Part shown: piece after piece, positions 7,985 to 16,003 of the stretch
Layout of the letters: each line of letters begins with the position of its first letter
How positions within the stretch are numbered: the first letter of the stretch is position 1
Assembly (NCBI RefSeq): GCF_018687735.1
Contig: NZ_CP061304.1
Coordinates: 558,001-622,000, forward strand
Source: Polynucleobacter sp. MG-5-Ahmo-C2
Lineage (GTDB): Bacteria; Pseudomonadota; Gammaproteobacteria; Burkholderiales; Burkholderiaceae
Direction: 5' to 3'
DNA length: 64,000 nt
Made by a program: the position numbers and the translations under genes
The notes under the pieces: generated by a model
Seen by the model: only the letters and a program-made list of their open reading frames with translations
Databases searched by the model: none
What the model was told of the DNA's origin: nothing

Positions 7985-9202
7985 ATGACTAAGACATGGG
8001 ATGCCGTCATTATTGGCGGTGGTGCAGCCGGCTTATTTTGTGCCGGTGTTGCTGGTCAGTTAGGCAAAAAAGTTTTAGTCCTCGATCACGCTGCGGTATT
8101 GGGCGAAAAGATTCGCATTAGTGGGGGCGGGCGTTGTAACTTCACTAACTTACACAGCAGTCCGGCTAATTTTCTCTCGCTCAATCCCCATTTTGTAAAA
8201 AGTGCGCTTGCTAAATACCCATCAAAAGAATTTATTAAGTTAGTGGGTTCCTATGAGATTGCCTATCATGAGAAACATCAAGGGCAGCTTTTTTGTGATG
8301 ACTCAGCCAAGCAAATTATTGACATGCTGATGTCAGAGTGCGCTAAGGGTAAGGCCACTATTCGCAATCCCGTTTCGGTCGAATCGATCGTTCAGCAAGA
8401 ATCAGCTTGGGTAGTCCATACAAACACAGGTATTGAAAAAACCAAAGCAGTCGTCATGGCGACGGGTGGCCTGCCGGTGCCTGCAATTGGTGCCACTGCT
8501 TATTCTTTGGATATTGCAAAACAATTTGGGTTGAATGTAATTGACCCAAGGCCTGCATTGGTCCCTCTATCATTTACTGCTGACACCTTCGGCAATCTGA
8601 ATGATCTCGCTGGTTTAAGCGTTCCCGTCAGAATTGCATCCGGCTCAAAAGGTCGGCGTTATGGCGCATGTCGATTCAACGAGGATTTACTCTTGACGCA
8701 TAAAGGTTTATCAGGCCCAGCAGTTTTGCAGGCAAGTAGCTATTGGGTAGAAGGCGAGCCAATTCACATTGACTGGCTTGGTGCGGTTGAGGTACCTGGA
8801 GCATTTAATTGTGATGAGCTTTTTAACGATGAGGATAATCGCTTGAAACTCACAGAGACAATTTTGTCTTCTGTTTTGCCCCAGCGTTTGGCTAAAGCAT
8901 TTACTGAACAGAAAAACATGGGCGGTCGTAAATGGACTGAAGTGTCTAAAAAAGATCGTCAAGCGCTTAAAGAGTTGCTTACCAATTGGGCTGTGAAGCC
9001 TGCTGGAACCTTGGGCTGGAAGAAGGCCGAGGTAATGCTCGGCGGTGTTGATACCAAAGATCTAGATGGGCAGACCATGATGTCACGCAATCATGCAGGA
9101 TTATTTTTTATCGGTGAGTGCGTTGATGTTACTGGCCATTTGGGTGGCCATAACTTCCAATGGGCTTGGGCTAGCGGCTTTGCTTGCGCCCAAGCGCTTT
9201 AA
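7985..9202 (+). CDS. NAD(P)/FAD-dependent oxidoreductase, HI0933/BaiN family
   Basis: The 405-residue flavoprotein has the dinucleotide-binding motif IIGGGAAGLFCAG (residues 9-21). SGGGRCNFTN follows, which is diagnostic of the HI0933-like (YhiN/BaiN) family, and then VMATGGLPVPAIGATAYS. At the C-terminus GHNFQWAWASG closes the FAD site. Family members are cytoplasmic and have been tied to reduction of unsaturated substrates (BaiN in bile-acid metabolism) or tRNA-related roles. The physiological substrate here is unknown. The gene starts 3 bases after the channel-like gene and converges on terC with only 6 bases between the stop codons. Confidence 0.9.
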   Translation: MTKTWDAVIIGGGAAGLFCAGVAGQLGKKVLVLDHAAVLGEKIRISGGGRCNFTNLHSSPANFLSLNPHFVKSALAKYPSKEFIKLVGSYEIAYHEKHQGQLFCDDSAKQIIDMLMSECAKGKATIRNPVSVESIVQQESAWVVHTNTGIEKTKAVVMATGGLPVPAIGATAYSLDIAKQFGLNVIDPRPALVPLSFTADTFGNLNDLAGLSVPVRIASGSKGRRYGACRFNEDLLLTHKGLSGPAVLQASSYWVEGEPIHIDWLGAVEVPGAFNCDELFNDEDNRLKLTETILSSVLPQRLAKAFTEQKNMGGRKWTEVSKKDRQALKELLTNWAVKPAGTLGWKKAEVMLGGVDTKDLDGQTMMSRNHAGLFFIGECVDVTGHLGGHNFQWAWASGFACAQAL

Positions 9203-9208
9203 TACACC

Positions 9209-9970
9209 TCAATCTTTGTTCTTTTTCTTCTTTTCGCGAGAGCGAATATTGAGCAGCTCAACGGAGAGTGAGAAGCCCATTGCAACATATACGTAGCCTT
9301 TGGGAATATGAACGCCCATACCCTCAGCAATCAGCACTACACCAACGACGGTTAAAAATGATAGGGCAAGTACTTTAATTGAGGGGTGGCGATGGACAAA
9401 ATCACCAATTGGTTTTGCGGCAATCAGCATTATTAAGACTGAAGCAAGTACTGCGGCAATCATGACGCTGATTTCATCAACCATACCAACAGCAGTAATC
9501 ACGCTATCAAGCGAGAAGATGATATCCAGCAGGCCAATTTGCAGGACTGAACCAACAAATAAAGCAAACATTGATTTATTGGCGTTTTGACTATTTGGAT
9601 TACTAGGATCATCACCATGTTCGCCAACTTCTACTTCAACATAGATCTCCTTGGATGCCTTCCAAATTAAGAAGAAGCCACCTAGCAATAAAATCAGATC
9701 CCTGCCGCTGATTGCATGATCATTAAAGCTAAGGAGTGGGTTGGTAAGGCCCATTACCCATGACAAGCTGAGCAATAACAGAATGCGGGTGATTAAAGCA
9801 AAAATTAAACCAAAACGCCGTACCTTTTCCCGGATCTCTAGGGGCAACCTATTCGCAATGACGCTGATAAAAATAATATTGTCTATGCCTAGAATAATTT
9901 CTAGCGCTGAAAGTGTTAAAAATGCCACCCATGCATTAGGGTCGCTAATCAGTTGCAAGAGACTTTCCAT
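9209..9970 (-). CDS. TerC-family integral membrane protein
   Basis: The 253-residue protein has about seven transmembrane helices and the two conserved acidic membrane motifs of TerC/YjbE/MeeF proteins: EIILGIDNIIFIS (about residues 24-36) and FSLDSVITAVGM. The paired aspartates are thought to bind metal. Several relatives export manganese, and others act on calcium or in loading exoenzymes with metal. The C-terminus ends in a Lys-rich tail. No yybP-ykoY-like riboswitch is recognisable in the 102 bases upstream. Confidence 0.9.
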   Translation of the reverse strand: MESLLQLISDPNAWVAFLTLSALEIILGIDNIIFISVIANRLPLEIREKVRRFGLIFALITRILLLLSLSWVMGLTNPLLSFNDHAISGRDLILLLGGFFLIWKASKEIYVEVEVGEHGDDPSNPNSQNANKSMFALFVGSVLQIGLLDIIFSLDSVITAVGMVDEISVMIAAVLASVLIMLIAAKPIGDFVHRHPSIKVLALSFLTVVGVVLIAEGMGVHIPKGYVYVAMGFSLSVELLNIRSREKKKKNKD

Positions 9971-10072
9971 TATTTTTTATTTTCAGAGTGAACTTGGGCT
10001 TAGTTTATCTAAGTCAAATCAAATGGTAATAATGACGCTTAAGCCCACAAAAGCGATGAGGTCATCTGTGCC

Positions 10073-10462
10073 TTAATTGGCCTGATTTCTCATCCAATCG
10101 GCGGTATTAAAAAAAGATTCCTCAAGTTGCTTAGCGGCATTACCTTCTATATTGCAGTCTTCAAGCGCTTGATACATGCAGGCAAGCCATTGATTGCGCT
10201 CTTTGAGCCCAATTTTGAATGGTAAATGTTTAGCTCTCAGCATAGGGTGGCCATATTTTGGTGAGTAGATATCGGGGCCACCCATCCAGCCGGTCAGAAA
10301 GAATTTAAGCTTTTCACGGGAGCCGGAGAGATCTTGGGGGTGCATGGCACGCAAGTCGGAAAACTCTGGCTCTAGGGCCATTAAATCGTAAAAGCGGTCT
10401 ACGAGCTCATCGACCTTATCAATGCCGCCTATTAGCTCATAAATGCTCTGCCTATCAGTCAT
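10073..10462 (-). CDS. Group II truncated haemoglobin
   Basis: At 129 residues this has the normal length for a group II (GlbO/trHbO) 2-on-2 globin. GHPMLRAKHLPF (residues 71-82) holds the proximal haem histidine, H79. W92 in NQWLACM is the conserved G8 tryptophan that hydrogen-bonds ligand in group II proteins, and Y25 in DRFYDLM is the likely B10 tyrosine. Such globins bind oxygen and nitric oxide in the cytoplasm and are linked with NO or peroxide detoxification. It is a single gene with about 100 bases on either side. Confidence 0.92.
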   Translation of the reverse strand: MTDRQSIYELIGGIDKVDELVDRFYDLMALEPEFSDLRAMHPQDLSGSREKLKFFLTGWMGGPDIYSPKYGHPMLRAKHLPFKIGLKERNQWLACMYQALEDCNIEGNAAKQLEESFFNTADWMRNQAN

Positions 10463-10567
10463 ATTGGCATTTTAATGCTTTAAATTAGGGGAAATTGGCA
10501 GTTTGCTAATTTCGGTATAGAGTTAATATGAAAATTTCATAAACACCTTCTTTATAGGAGCTTAAAA

Positions 10568-11107
10568 ATGGATGCAAAAGAATTGCAAAATTGGCAACGA
10601 GAGAAAGCTAAAGAGCTGTTTGATTACTCACATACCCTATTAGAAGCCGCCAAGAAACTGAGCGAGCACCATCTTGCTGAGGTTGAGTGGGGCATGAAAA
10701 ATGCTTTAGATAGTGCAAAGTCTGCCGCAAAGAACGACTTAGCAAAACTAAAGGATTTGCAGGAAGAGGCTGCTAAAGAGGCTGCTAAACGCGCTACGGC
10801 CTATCAGAAGAAGGTCAAATCGGTGCTGAAAGATCTTGGCGACAGTGCTGCCGATGAAACCGAGAAGCATCTTGAAAAAGTGCGCGCCTCCTTAGTTACT
10901 TGGCTTGAAGATGCTGAGAATAAATTGCCAGCGCATGCAGAGAAGTTATCCAAGGTAGTTCATGAAATGTCCACCACTGGTCAGAACATGTTTAAAGAAG
11001 GGCGCCGTATTGTGAATGAGGTTGCGGATACTGCAGAAAAAAATATCGATGAGTTGGTGAAGAAATCCTCGGGATCCAAAAAACCAGCGGATAAGAAGTC
11101 TGATTAG
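10568..11107 (+). CDS. Phasin-like polyhydroxyalkanoate granule protein
   Basis: The 179-residue, highly charged, all-helical protein has no signal peptide and contains long stretches of Ala, Lys and Glu. The middle (about residues 40-100) has the heptad-like AKSAAKNDLAKLKDLQEEA pattern seen in phasins, which coat PHA granules and control their number and size. The C-terminus is a Lys-rich tail, KKPADKKSD. TAGGAG lies upstream of the ATG with 6-7 bases of spacing. Polyhydroxybutyrate synthesis is common in Burkholderiaceae. The call rests on composition and family feel more than on a strict motif. Confidence 0.65.
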   Translation: MDAKELQNWQREKAKELFDYSHTLLEAAKKLSEHHLAEVEWGMKNALDSAKSAAKNDLAKLKDLQEEAAKEAAKRATAYQKKVKSVLKDLGDSAADETEKHLEKVRASLVTWLEDAENKLPAHAEKLSKVVHEMSTTGQNMFKEGRRIVNEVADTAEKNIDELVKKSSGSKKPADKKSD

Positions 11108-11139
11108 TATTGCGTTTGAATATTGAGCACTATCCAGAG

Positions 11140-11166
11140 CCGCCTCACATCCTGAGGCGGTTTTTT
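11140..11166 (+). terminator. Rho-independent terminator after the phasin-like gene
   Basis: An 8-bp GC-rich stem (11140-11147 with 11153-11160) with a 5-base loop is followed by six T. It overlaps the last bases of the convergent Trp-rich small gene. Confidence 0.92.
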
Positions 11167-11386
11167 ATTGCCAGCCCTGTATCCAGAGCTCACTATTCGT
11201 CAGATCTCGCCAAGAAATCAGCGAAACTTTTTTCGTATAGACCGCTTCAATTTCAACGAATTCAATTCGTTCATTTGGAGACTCTGGCAGAATTACCTTA
11301 CTCACTAAAAAATGCTTTTGTTTGGCAATTGGTTTAACGGCTGTCCATTTGCTCAGCAAAAGTTTCTTAGGGTTTGCTTGGTTCAT
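11165..11386 (-). CDS. TIGR02450-type Trp-rich small protein
   Basis: A 73-residue protein is predicted from the ATG at 11386. A longer open frame extends upstream to 11515, but that part overlaps the lipoprotein gene. The family pattern NPKKLLLSKWTAV starts right after this ATG, so the short form is preferred. The body follows the TIGR02450 signature: KHFLVSKV, then an EAV.TK strand, SWRDL and a terminal LW..GW. The function is unknown. Family members are short cytoplasmic proteins of gamma- and betaproteobacteria and cyanobacteria. It begins 4 bases after the lipoprotein stop, so the two are probably translated from one mRNA. Confidence 0.75.
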   Translation of the reverse strand: MNQANPKKLLLSKWTAVKPIAKQKHFLVSKVILPESPNERIEFVEIEAVYTKKVSLISWRDLTNSELWIQGWQ

Positions 11387-11390
11387 GACT

Positions 11391-11696
11391 TCAAAGTGCA
11401 CTGCATTGATAATCTCGCTCTTGGCCGATGAGCACACCTGTAGAGGGGGTGAATGTGTAAGTTGATGCTTGGGTGAGTCCGGGGCATTGTTGATCAAAGT
11501 AGCTTTGGTTGCCAAGACTACCGCAATAGTTTAGCTTCAGACTCTTAAATTCCATTTGGGCTTTTCTAAGCACCATGGGAACTTTCGTCTCTGTCATTGA
11601 GTTGCAAGTCCAGCTGGTATAAGTTTCTCGCTCGCAGGCCGATAAGCAGAGGAGGGTGATGGTCAGGAGGATCAGCCGATTGAGGGGAAGGTGCAT
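11391..11696 (-). CDS. Small lipoprotein of unknown function
   Basis: The 101-residue protein has a lipoprotein signal: a basic start, a hydrophobic core and the lipobox LSAC with the lipidated cysteine at about residue 20. The mature part has five further cysteines (in WTCNSM, NYCGS, QQCPG and others), suggesting disulfide bonds in the periplasm. I do not recognise the family. The residue after the cysteine is Glu, so outer-membrane sorting is expected. The stop codon is 4 bases before the Trp-rich small protein on the same strand. Confidence 0.65.
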   Translation of the reverse strand: MHLPLNRLILLTITLLCLSACERETYTSWTCNSMTETKVPMVLRKAQMEFKSLKLNYCGSLGNQSYFDQQCPGLTQASTYTFTPSTGVLIGQERDYQCSAL

Positions 11697-11866
11697 GGGT
11701 CTAGGATAGCTAATATTTCAAAGGCCCGCTGATGTAACTGTAAAAAGCACCCCAAAATTCCCCAAGCTTTTTGATTTGGTATTACTATTTACGTCAGATT
11801 GCTTAATTAAATGACTAATTAAACAACCAATAAAAATAGATATTAAAAATCTTTAAAGGAGACCTT

Positions 11867-12916
11867 GTGGATACAAATCGGAGAGACGCTCTTAAGTTGG
11901 GCGCTACCGCAGCTGTTAGTGGTATGTTTATTTCAAGTGCCATGGCTGCCCCTGGCGACCATCAAACTATTGTGGTTCAGCCAATGACTGGCAAAGCCGG
12001 CCTACGTATTGCTAATTATTTACCGAAGATGGGCGCAAGCTCGCGATTGGGTCTAGTGACAAATGATGGTCTCGTGGTGGATATCGCTACGGAAGCAAAG
12101 CGCCAGAAGATTGAGCTCTCTTTTGATCCAACCTCCATGATTTCTTTAGCAGCCTCTGGTAATCGTGGCTTGGTAGAGTTGGCAACTATTTTCAAAAACC
12201 GTGGCTCGAATTTAGTTAGCGTGAACAATGTAGTTTTTCTATCACCAATTCCTAAACCGCAAAGCAATATTTATTGCGTGGGCTGGAACTATTTAGACCA
12301 TTTTGAAGAAGGTTTAAAGCACCGCGCTGATACTTCTGTAAAAGAGTACCCAAAAGTGCCTGTACTCTTTACTAAAGGTACGCAAACGATGAATGGTCCT
12401 TTTGATCCCATTCCTTATGATGGCAGCTACTCCACTATGATCGACTGGGAGGCGGAGTTGGCGGTTGTGATCGGCAAGAAGGGCAAAAACATAACCGAAG
12501 AAAATGCTATGGATTATGTTTTCGGCTACTCAGCCTATAACGATACGACTGCACGCGATGTTCAGCAAAAGCGTCACTCAGGTCAGTGGTTTAAAGGTAA
12601 GAGCTTGGATGGGCACGGACCAATGGGGCCATGGATTGTGACTGCTGGTGGCGTCAATTTAGAAGATACCCGCATTATTTGTCGTGTAAACGGCGTTGAA
12701 AAGCAAAACGCAAGTTACAAGCAAATGTATTTCAAGATCCCAGTAATTATTTCCGAGCTCTCTCGCAGCCTTACATTGTTACCAGGCGACATTATTGCGA
12801 CGGGAACCCCTTCTGGAGTTGGTGCCGGAAGAACTCCTCAAGAGTTCCTGAAGCCAGGAGATGTCATGGAAACAGACATTACTGGTGTTGGCATCATTCG
12901 CAACAAGATTGCGTAA
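11867..12916 (+). CDS. Tat-exported fumarylacetoacetate-hydrolase-family protein
   Basis: The 349-residue protein starts at a GTG with AAAGGAG (11855-11862) ideally spaced. Residues 1-30 form a Tat signal peptide with twin arginines R5-R6 in NRRDALKLG and a probable cleavage at AMA-AP. The rest is a FAH-fold domain. DWEAELAVVIG (about residue 193) holds the acidic metal ligands, and GYSAYNDTTARDVQ, FKGKSLDGHGPMGP and the late GDIIATGTPSGVG are all family motifs. Members hydrolyse or decarboxylate beta-diketo acids using Mg. Export of this fold is unusual, because most FAH enzymes are cytoplasmic. The substrate is unknown. Confidence 0.85.
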   Translation: MDTNRRDALKLGATAAVSGMFISSAMAAPGDHQTIVVQPMTGKAGLRIANYLPKMGASSRLGLVTNDGLVVDIATEAKRQKIELSFDPTSMISLAASGNRGLVELATIFKNRGSNLVSVNNVVFLSPIPKPQSNIYCVGWNYLDHFEEGLKHRADTSVKEYPKVPVLFTKGTQTMNGPFDPIPYDGSYSTMIDWEAELAVVIGKKGKNITEENAMDYVFGYSAYNDTTARDVQQKRHSGQWFKGKSLDGHGPMGPWIVTAGGVNLEDTRIICRVNGVEKQNASYKQMYFKIPVIISELSRSLTLLPGDIIATGTPSGVGAGRTPQEFLKPGDVMETDITGVGIIRNKIA

Positions 12917-12940
12917 GCAATTGACCTTACAAGGCAGGGA

Positions 12941-14527
12941 TTAGAGAACCCAGAAGTGATGGGTTCCATCCTTGCCTAGTTGTTCTACTAAGCCAAATTC
13001 CCAGTCTAAGTAAGCCTGCATGGCCGCAGGATCTGCGCTGGTACCCTCATAGGGGCGCTTGTAACGATCTAAGGGTGGCGAGGCAAGGCGACTAGGCCCT
13101 TTTTCAAGCTCAAGACCGGCGGCAGCCCAAGCCGCATTGCCCCCCTGCAGTACTAATACTTCTGCCTTCTTGAGGGATTGCAGCTCTTGTGCAACAAATA
13201 TACTTAATTCAGTTGGTGTGCTAGTCAGTACATAGCGATCCACTTGCGGAATTTTCTTGAGCGCGTTCTCTAGTTGTGAGCGTAATGCATACCAGCTACC
13301 AGGAATATGTCCCTTCACATAATTGGCGTGGGTACTGAAATCTACGGCAATCGTATTGCTATCAGTCTTAAGCCACCGAGAGAGCGTATCAGCATCTACA
13401 AATTGAACTTGAGGAAGCGTAGGTAAGGGCGCCTTCCAGATTCCCTGTTCAGTGAGGTCGGATACCTGAATGTCATCTACTACATAAACATCCCAGGCCA
13501 TCTGCGCTAACCAAGATGCTGGCATATTGGCTCTGACGCTGCTGCTGGGGTCGACCAAGACAATGCGGGCCCCACGGACTGGTGCAAGCATTTCAGTTTC
13601 TTGGACTAGTTGGCCGCCTGGTGCAGAACGAAAGCCTGGAAGATGGCCCACTTCATATTCTTCAGGAGTTCGGGTATCAAAAAAATAAGTCGTGCGCTCA
13701 GACTGAGATTTCCATCGCTCAATTTCAGCAAGGCTAGTGCGTTTAACTTTTGCTCTATCGGCAACGCTGCGAGCGCGACCCGATGCTTCGCTTGCCGTGC
13801 TCTCACTCACTTCTTTAAATCTACGACTCTGACCTTTATCTAACTCTTGCCCGGCAAGAGTCCAGCCAATGGTGCCATTACGCAGCGCATTGACTTCATT
13901 TGGAATGCCTGCATTAATCAAGGATTGGGTGCCAATAATGCTGCGTGTTCTACCGGCACAGTTCACAATAATTTTGGTTTTTGGGTTTGGTGCTAGCTCG
14001 GGGACACGCAGTACTAGCTCAGCTCCTGGTACGCTGATGCCGCTGGGAATGCTCATCGTGTTGTACTCATCAAAGCGACGCACATCAACCACCACTATAT
14101 CTTCTTGATCATCTAGAAGTTTTTTCACTTCTTGGGCAGACAGAGAGGGGGTGTGGCGTTTAGATTCAACGAGCTCCCCAAAAGATTTACTAGGTACGTT
14201 CACATCCCGAAATAATTCACCACCGGCTGCTTTCCAAGCCTGAATCCCACCCTCGAAGATAGAGACATCGACATAGCCAAGAGTGATTAATCGCTGCGCC
14301 GCTAACTTAGCATCACCTTCACCATCATCAAGTGTCACGATAGGAACATTTTTTCTGGGTAGCTTGCCGTATGCATCTATCTCAATACGAGAGAGTGGTA
14401 GATTGGCGGCAAATAAAGGATGTTCTTGTGCGTGTGGATCTTCCTCGCGCACATCTAAAAAAGCAATTTCTTCTTTATTCAACAGTTTATTGCGAACAAA
14501 CGCGTAGTTTTTAGTTGGAATACCCAT
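12941..14527 (-). CDS. Four-domain rhodanese-like protein
   Basis: The 528-residue protein is built from four rhodanese modules (about residues 8-105, 128-235, 268-370 and 385-470) plus a C-terminal extension. Each shows the D-R/F-DEY or equivalent start and a terminal GG..AW-like helix. Only module 2 keeps a catalytic loop, NCAGRTRSIIG, with C190. The equivalent loops of modules 1, 3 and 4 carry Asp or Ser instead, and C190 is the only cysteine in the whole protein. It should transfer sulfane sulfur in the cytoplasm through a single persulfide site, with the other modules structural or binding. It sits next to a Bug receptor gene 32 bases upstream. Confidence 0.88.
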   Translation of the reverse strand: MGIPTKNYAFVRNKLLNKEEIAFLDVREEDPHAQEHPLFAANLPLSRIEIDAYGKLPRKNVPIVTLDDGEGDAKLAAQRLITLGYVDVSIFEGGIQAWKAAGGELFRDVNVPSKSFGELVESKRHTPSLSAQEVKKLLDDQEDIVVVDVRRFDEYNTMSIPSGISVPGAELVLRVPELAPNPKTKIIVNCAGRTRSIIGTQSLINAGIPNEVNALRNGTIGWTLAGQELDKGQSRRFKEVSESTASEASGRARSVADRAKVKRTSLAEIERWKSQSERTTYFFDTRTPEEYEVGHLPGFRSAPGGQLVQETEMLAPVRGARIVLVDPSSSVRANMPASWLAQMAWDVYVVDDIQVSDLTEQGIWKAPLPTLPQVQFVDADTLSRWLKTDSNTIAVDFSTHANYVKGHIPGSWYALRSQLENALKKIPQVDRYVLTSTPTELSIFVAQELQSLKKAEVLVLQGGNAAWAAAGLELEKGPSRLASPPLDRYKRPYEGTSADPAAMQAYLDWEFGLVEQLGKDGTHHFWVL

Positions 14528-14559
14528 ATATTTTCTGATTCAGTTTCGTTGGTATAAAT

Positions 14560-15543
14560 TTAGTCTAACTTGGCGCCGGATTTTTTGACCACTTCACTCC
14601 AACGCACAATCTCTTGGTTAATGTAGTTTACTAATTCAGGGCGCGTCATTTTGGGAACGCTTGCGCCTAATGTAGCCCAACGTTCTTTGATCTCTGGCGA
14701 GGCCAGAGCGATTTGTACTTCCGCACTCATCTTGTCGAGAATATCTTTGGATGTTCCCTTAATTCCCCACAAGGCATACCAGCTAAATACTACGAAATTG
14801 TTGATCCCTAGCTCTTGTGCAGTGGGTACATTTGGAAATGCTTCGCTACGTTTATTGCTGGCTACTGCAACAGCAATGAGCTGACCACTCCGGATAAAAG
14901 GGGCTGCACCTGCCAGGGTATCAAACATCATATCCACTTGTCCGGCAACTAGGTCTTGAAGGGCAGGGCCAGTTCCACGATAAGGAATATGGGTAATAAA
15001 TAATTTGTTTTGCATCTTGAATAACTCACCAGTTAAGTGCTGTGAAGTGCCATTACCGGTAGATGCATAGTTATATTTTCCTGGGTTTTTGCGGATTTCT
15101 TCAATGATCGATTTCAAATCATTTTTAGGAAATTTTGTTGGATTAACAACGATGACATGGGGAACGCTGCCAATAATAGCGATTGGTTCAAAGTCCTTTG
15201 TGATGTCGTAAGGTAGGTTGATATACATACTTGGTGCAATAGAGTGATGTACTGCACCAAGAAGCCAGGTATAGCCGTCCGGGGCCATTTTTGCTGCAGC
15301 TGCAGCACCTACGGTGCCGCCTGCACCCCCGCGGTTGTCGACCAGGATAGAGTCATTGAGCTGACTAGAGAGCTGCTTGGCTAATGGGCGCCCAAAAGCA
15401 TCGACGGCCCCGCCAGGCGGAAAGGGGTTAATGAACGTGATTGGCTTAGTAGAGGACGGCCAAGGGTTAGATTGGGCACCAGCAGACAGGGAGAGCCCAG
15501 CAGCTACAAGCAAAAGCAGGATATTTTTGAGCATTTTGATCAT
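14560..15543 (-). CDS. Bug-family (TctC-like) periplasmic solute receptor
   Basis: The 327-residue protein has a Sec signal (cleavage near AGAQ) and the Bug/TctC fold. ITFINPFPPGGAVDAFGRPLA is the first ligand loop, VDNRGGAGGTVGA the second, and YNYASTGNGTSQHL plus ITHIPYRGTGPAL the hinge region. This family binds carboxylic acids, nicotinate-type compounds or amino acids in the periplasm and hands them to a TctAB permease. No permease gene is adjacent, as is usual for the many orphan Bug genes in Burkholderiales. It is probably transcribed with the rhodanese gene downstream, 32 bases away. Confidence 0.92.
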   Translation of the reverse strand: MIKMLKNILLLLVAAGLSLSAGAQSNPWPSSTKPITFINPFPPGGAVDAFGRPLAKQLSSQLNDSILVDNRGGAGGTVGAAAAAKMAPDGYTWLLGAVHHSIAPSMYINLPYDITKDFEPIAIIGSVPHVIVVNPTKFPKNDLKSIIEEIRKNPGKYNYASTGNGTSQHLTGELFKMQNKLFITHIPYRGTGPALQDLVAGQVDMMFDTLAGAAPFIRSGQLIAVAVASNKRSEAFPNVPTAQELGINNFVVFSWYALWGIKGTSKDILDKMSAEVQIALASPEIKERWATLGASVPKMTRPELVNYINQEIVRWSEVVKKSGAKLD

Positions 15544-15694
15544 TTCTCGCCTAATTTCTGTAATTAAAACATTTTGGCTGAAGTGCTGTTTCTAAGCGTT
15601 ATCCCTGATGAAAGTGGCCATTTCCTGCTGTTTTTATGGGGATATACTGACTTCGTTGTTGGTATGAATATTTATTTGATTAATGGGAGACAAG

Positions 15695-15883
15695 ATGTCA
15701 CAACACGATACATTGTTGGCTGCTTTTGAAGCATATAAAGCTGAAAACGAAAAATTCATTGAAAAAGGTATTAAGGCATCTGCAGCACGCGCTCGTAAAG
15801 CTTTGCAAGAAATTGCTGGTGCATGCAAAGAGCGTCGTAAGGAAATTACTGCTACAAAAGAGGCGATGGAAGCTAAGAAGTAA
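15695..15883 (+). CDS. Small histone-H1-like basic protein
   Basis: A 62-residue protein is predicted from the ATG at 15695. The in-frame ATG at 15683 overlaps the Shine-Dalgarno GGGAGA (15685-15690), so it is not the start. The protein is helical and rich in Ala, Lys and Glu. Its second half, SAARARKALQEIAGACKERRKEI, resembles the short histone-like DNA-binding proteins of Burkholderia and Bordetella. A nucleoid-associated role is therefore plausible, but the match is by eye. A strong terminator follows, so it is a single-gene unit that could be highly expressed. Confidence 0.6.
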   Translation: MSQHDTLLAAFEAYKAENEKFIEKGIKASAARARKALQEIAGACKERRKEITATKEAMEAKK

Positions 15884-15904
15884 GTCGCAAGCAAATTCAT
15901 CTGC

Positions 15905-15938
15905 AAGCCTAGTCTAAAAAACTAGGCTTCTTTTTTTA
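15905..15938 (+). terminator. Rho-independent terminator after the histone-like gene
   Basis: A 9-bp stem (15905-15913 with 15921-15929) with a 7-base A-rich loop is followed by a C and seven T. Confidence 0.92.
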
Positions 15939-16003
15939 TAGATTAGCAATTCAAACAGCTTCATGCTGAAAGGTATGGACCTACTGGATTAATCTATTTT
16001 TCT

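Noticed and set aside
9971..10072. Manganese (yybP-ykoY) riboswitch before the TerC gene
   Set aside because: TerC genes often carry one, but the conserved stems and loops are not visible here.
13606..13843. Overlapping open frames on both strands within the rhodanese gene
   Set aside because: They are shadows of the long coding frame, with no starts or conserved motifs.
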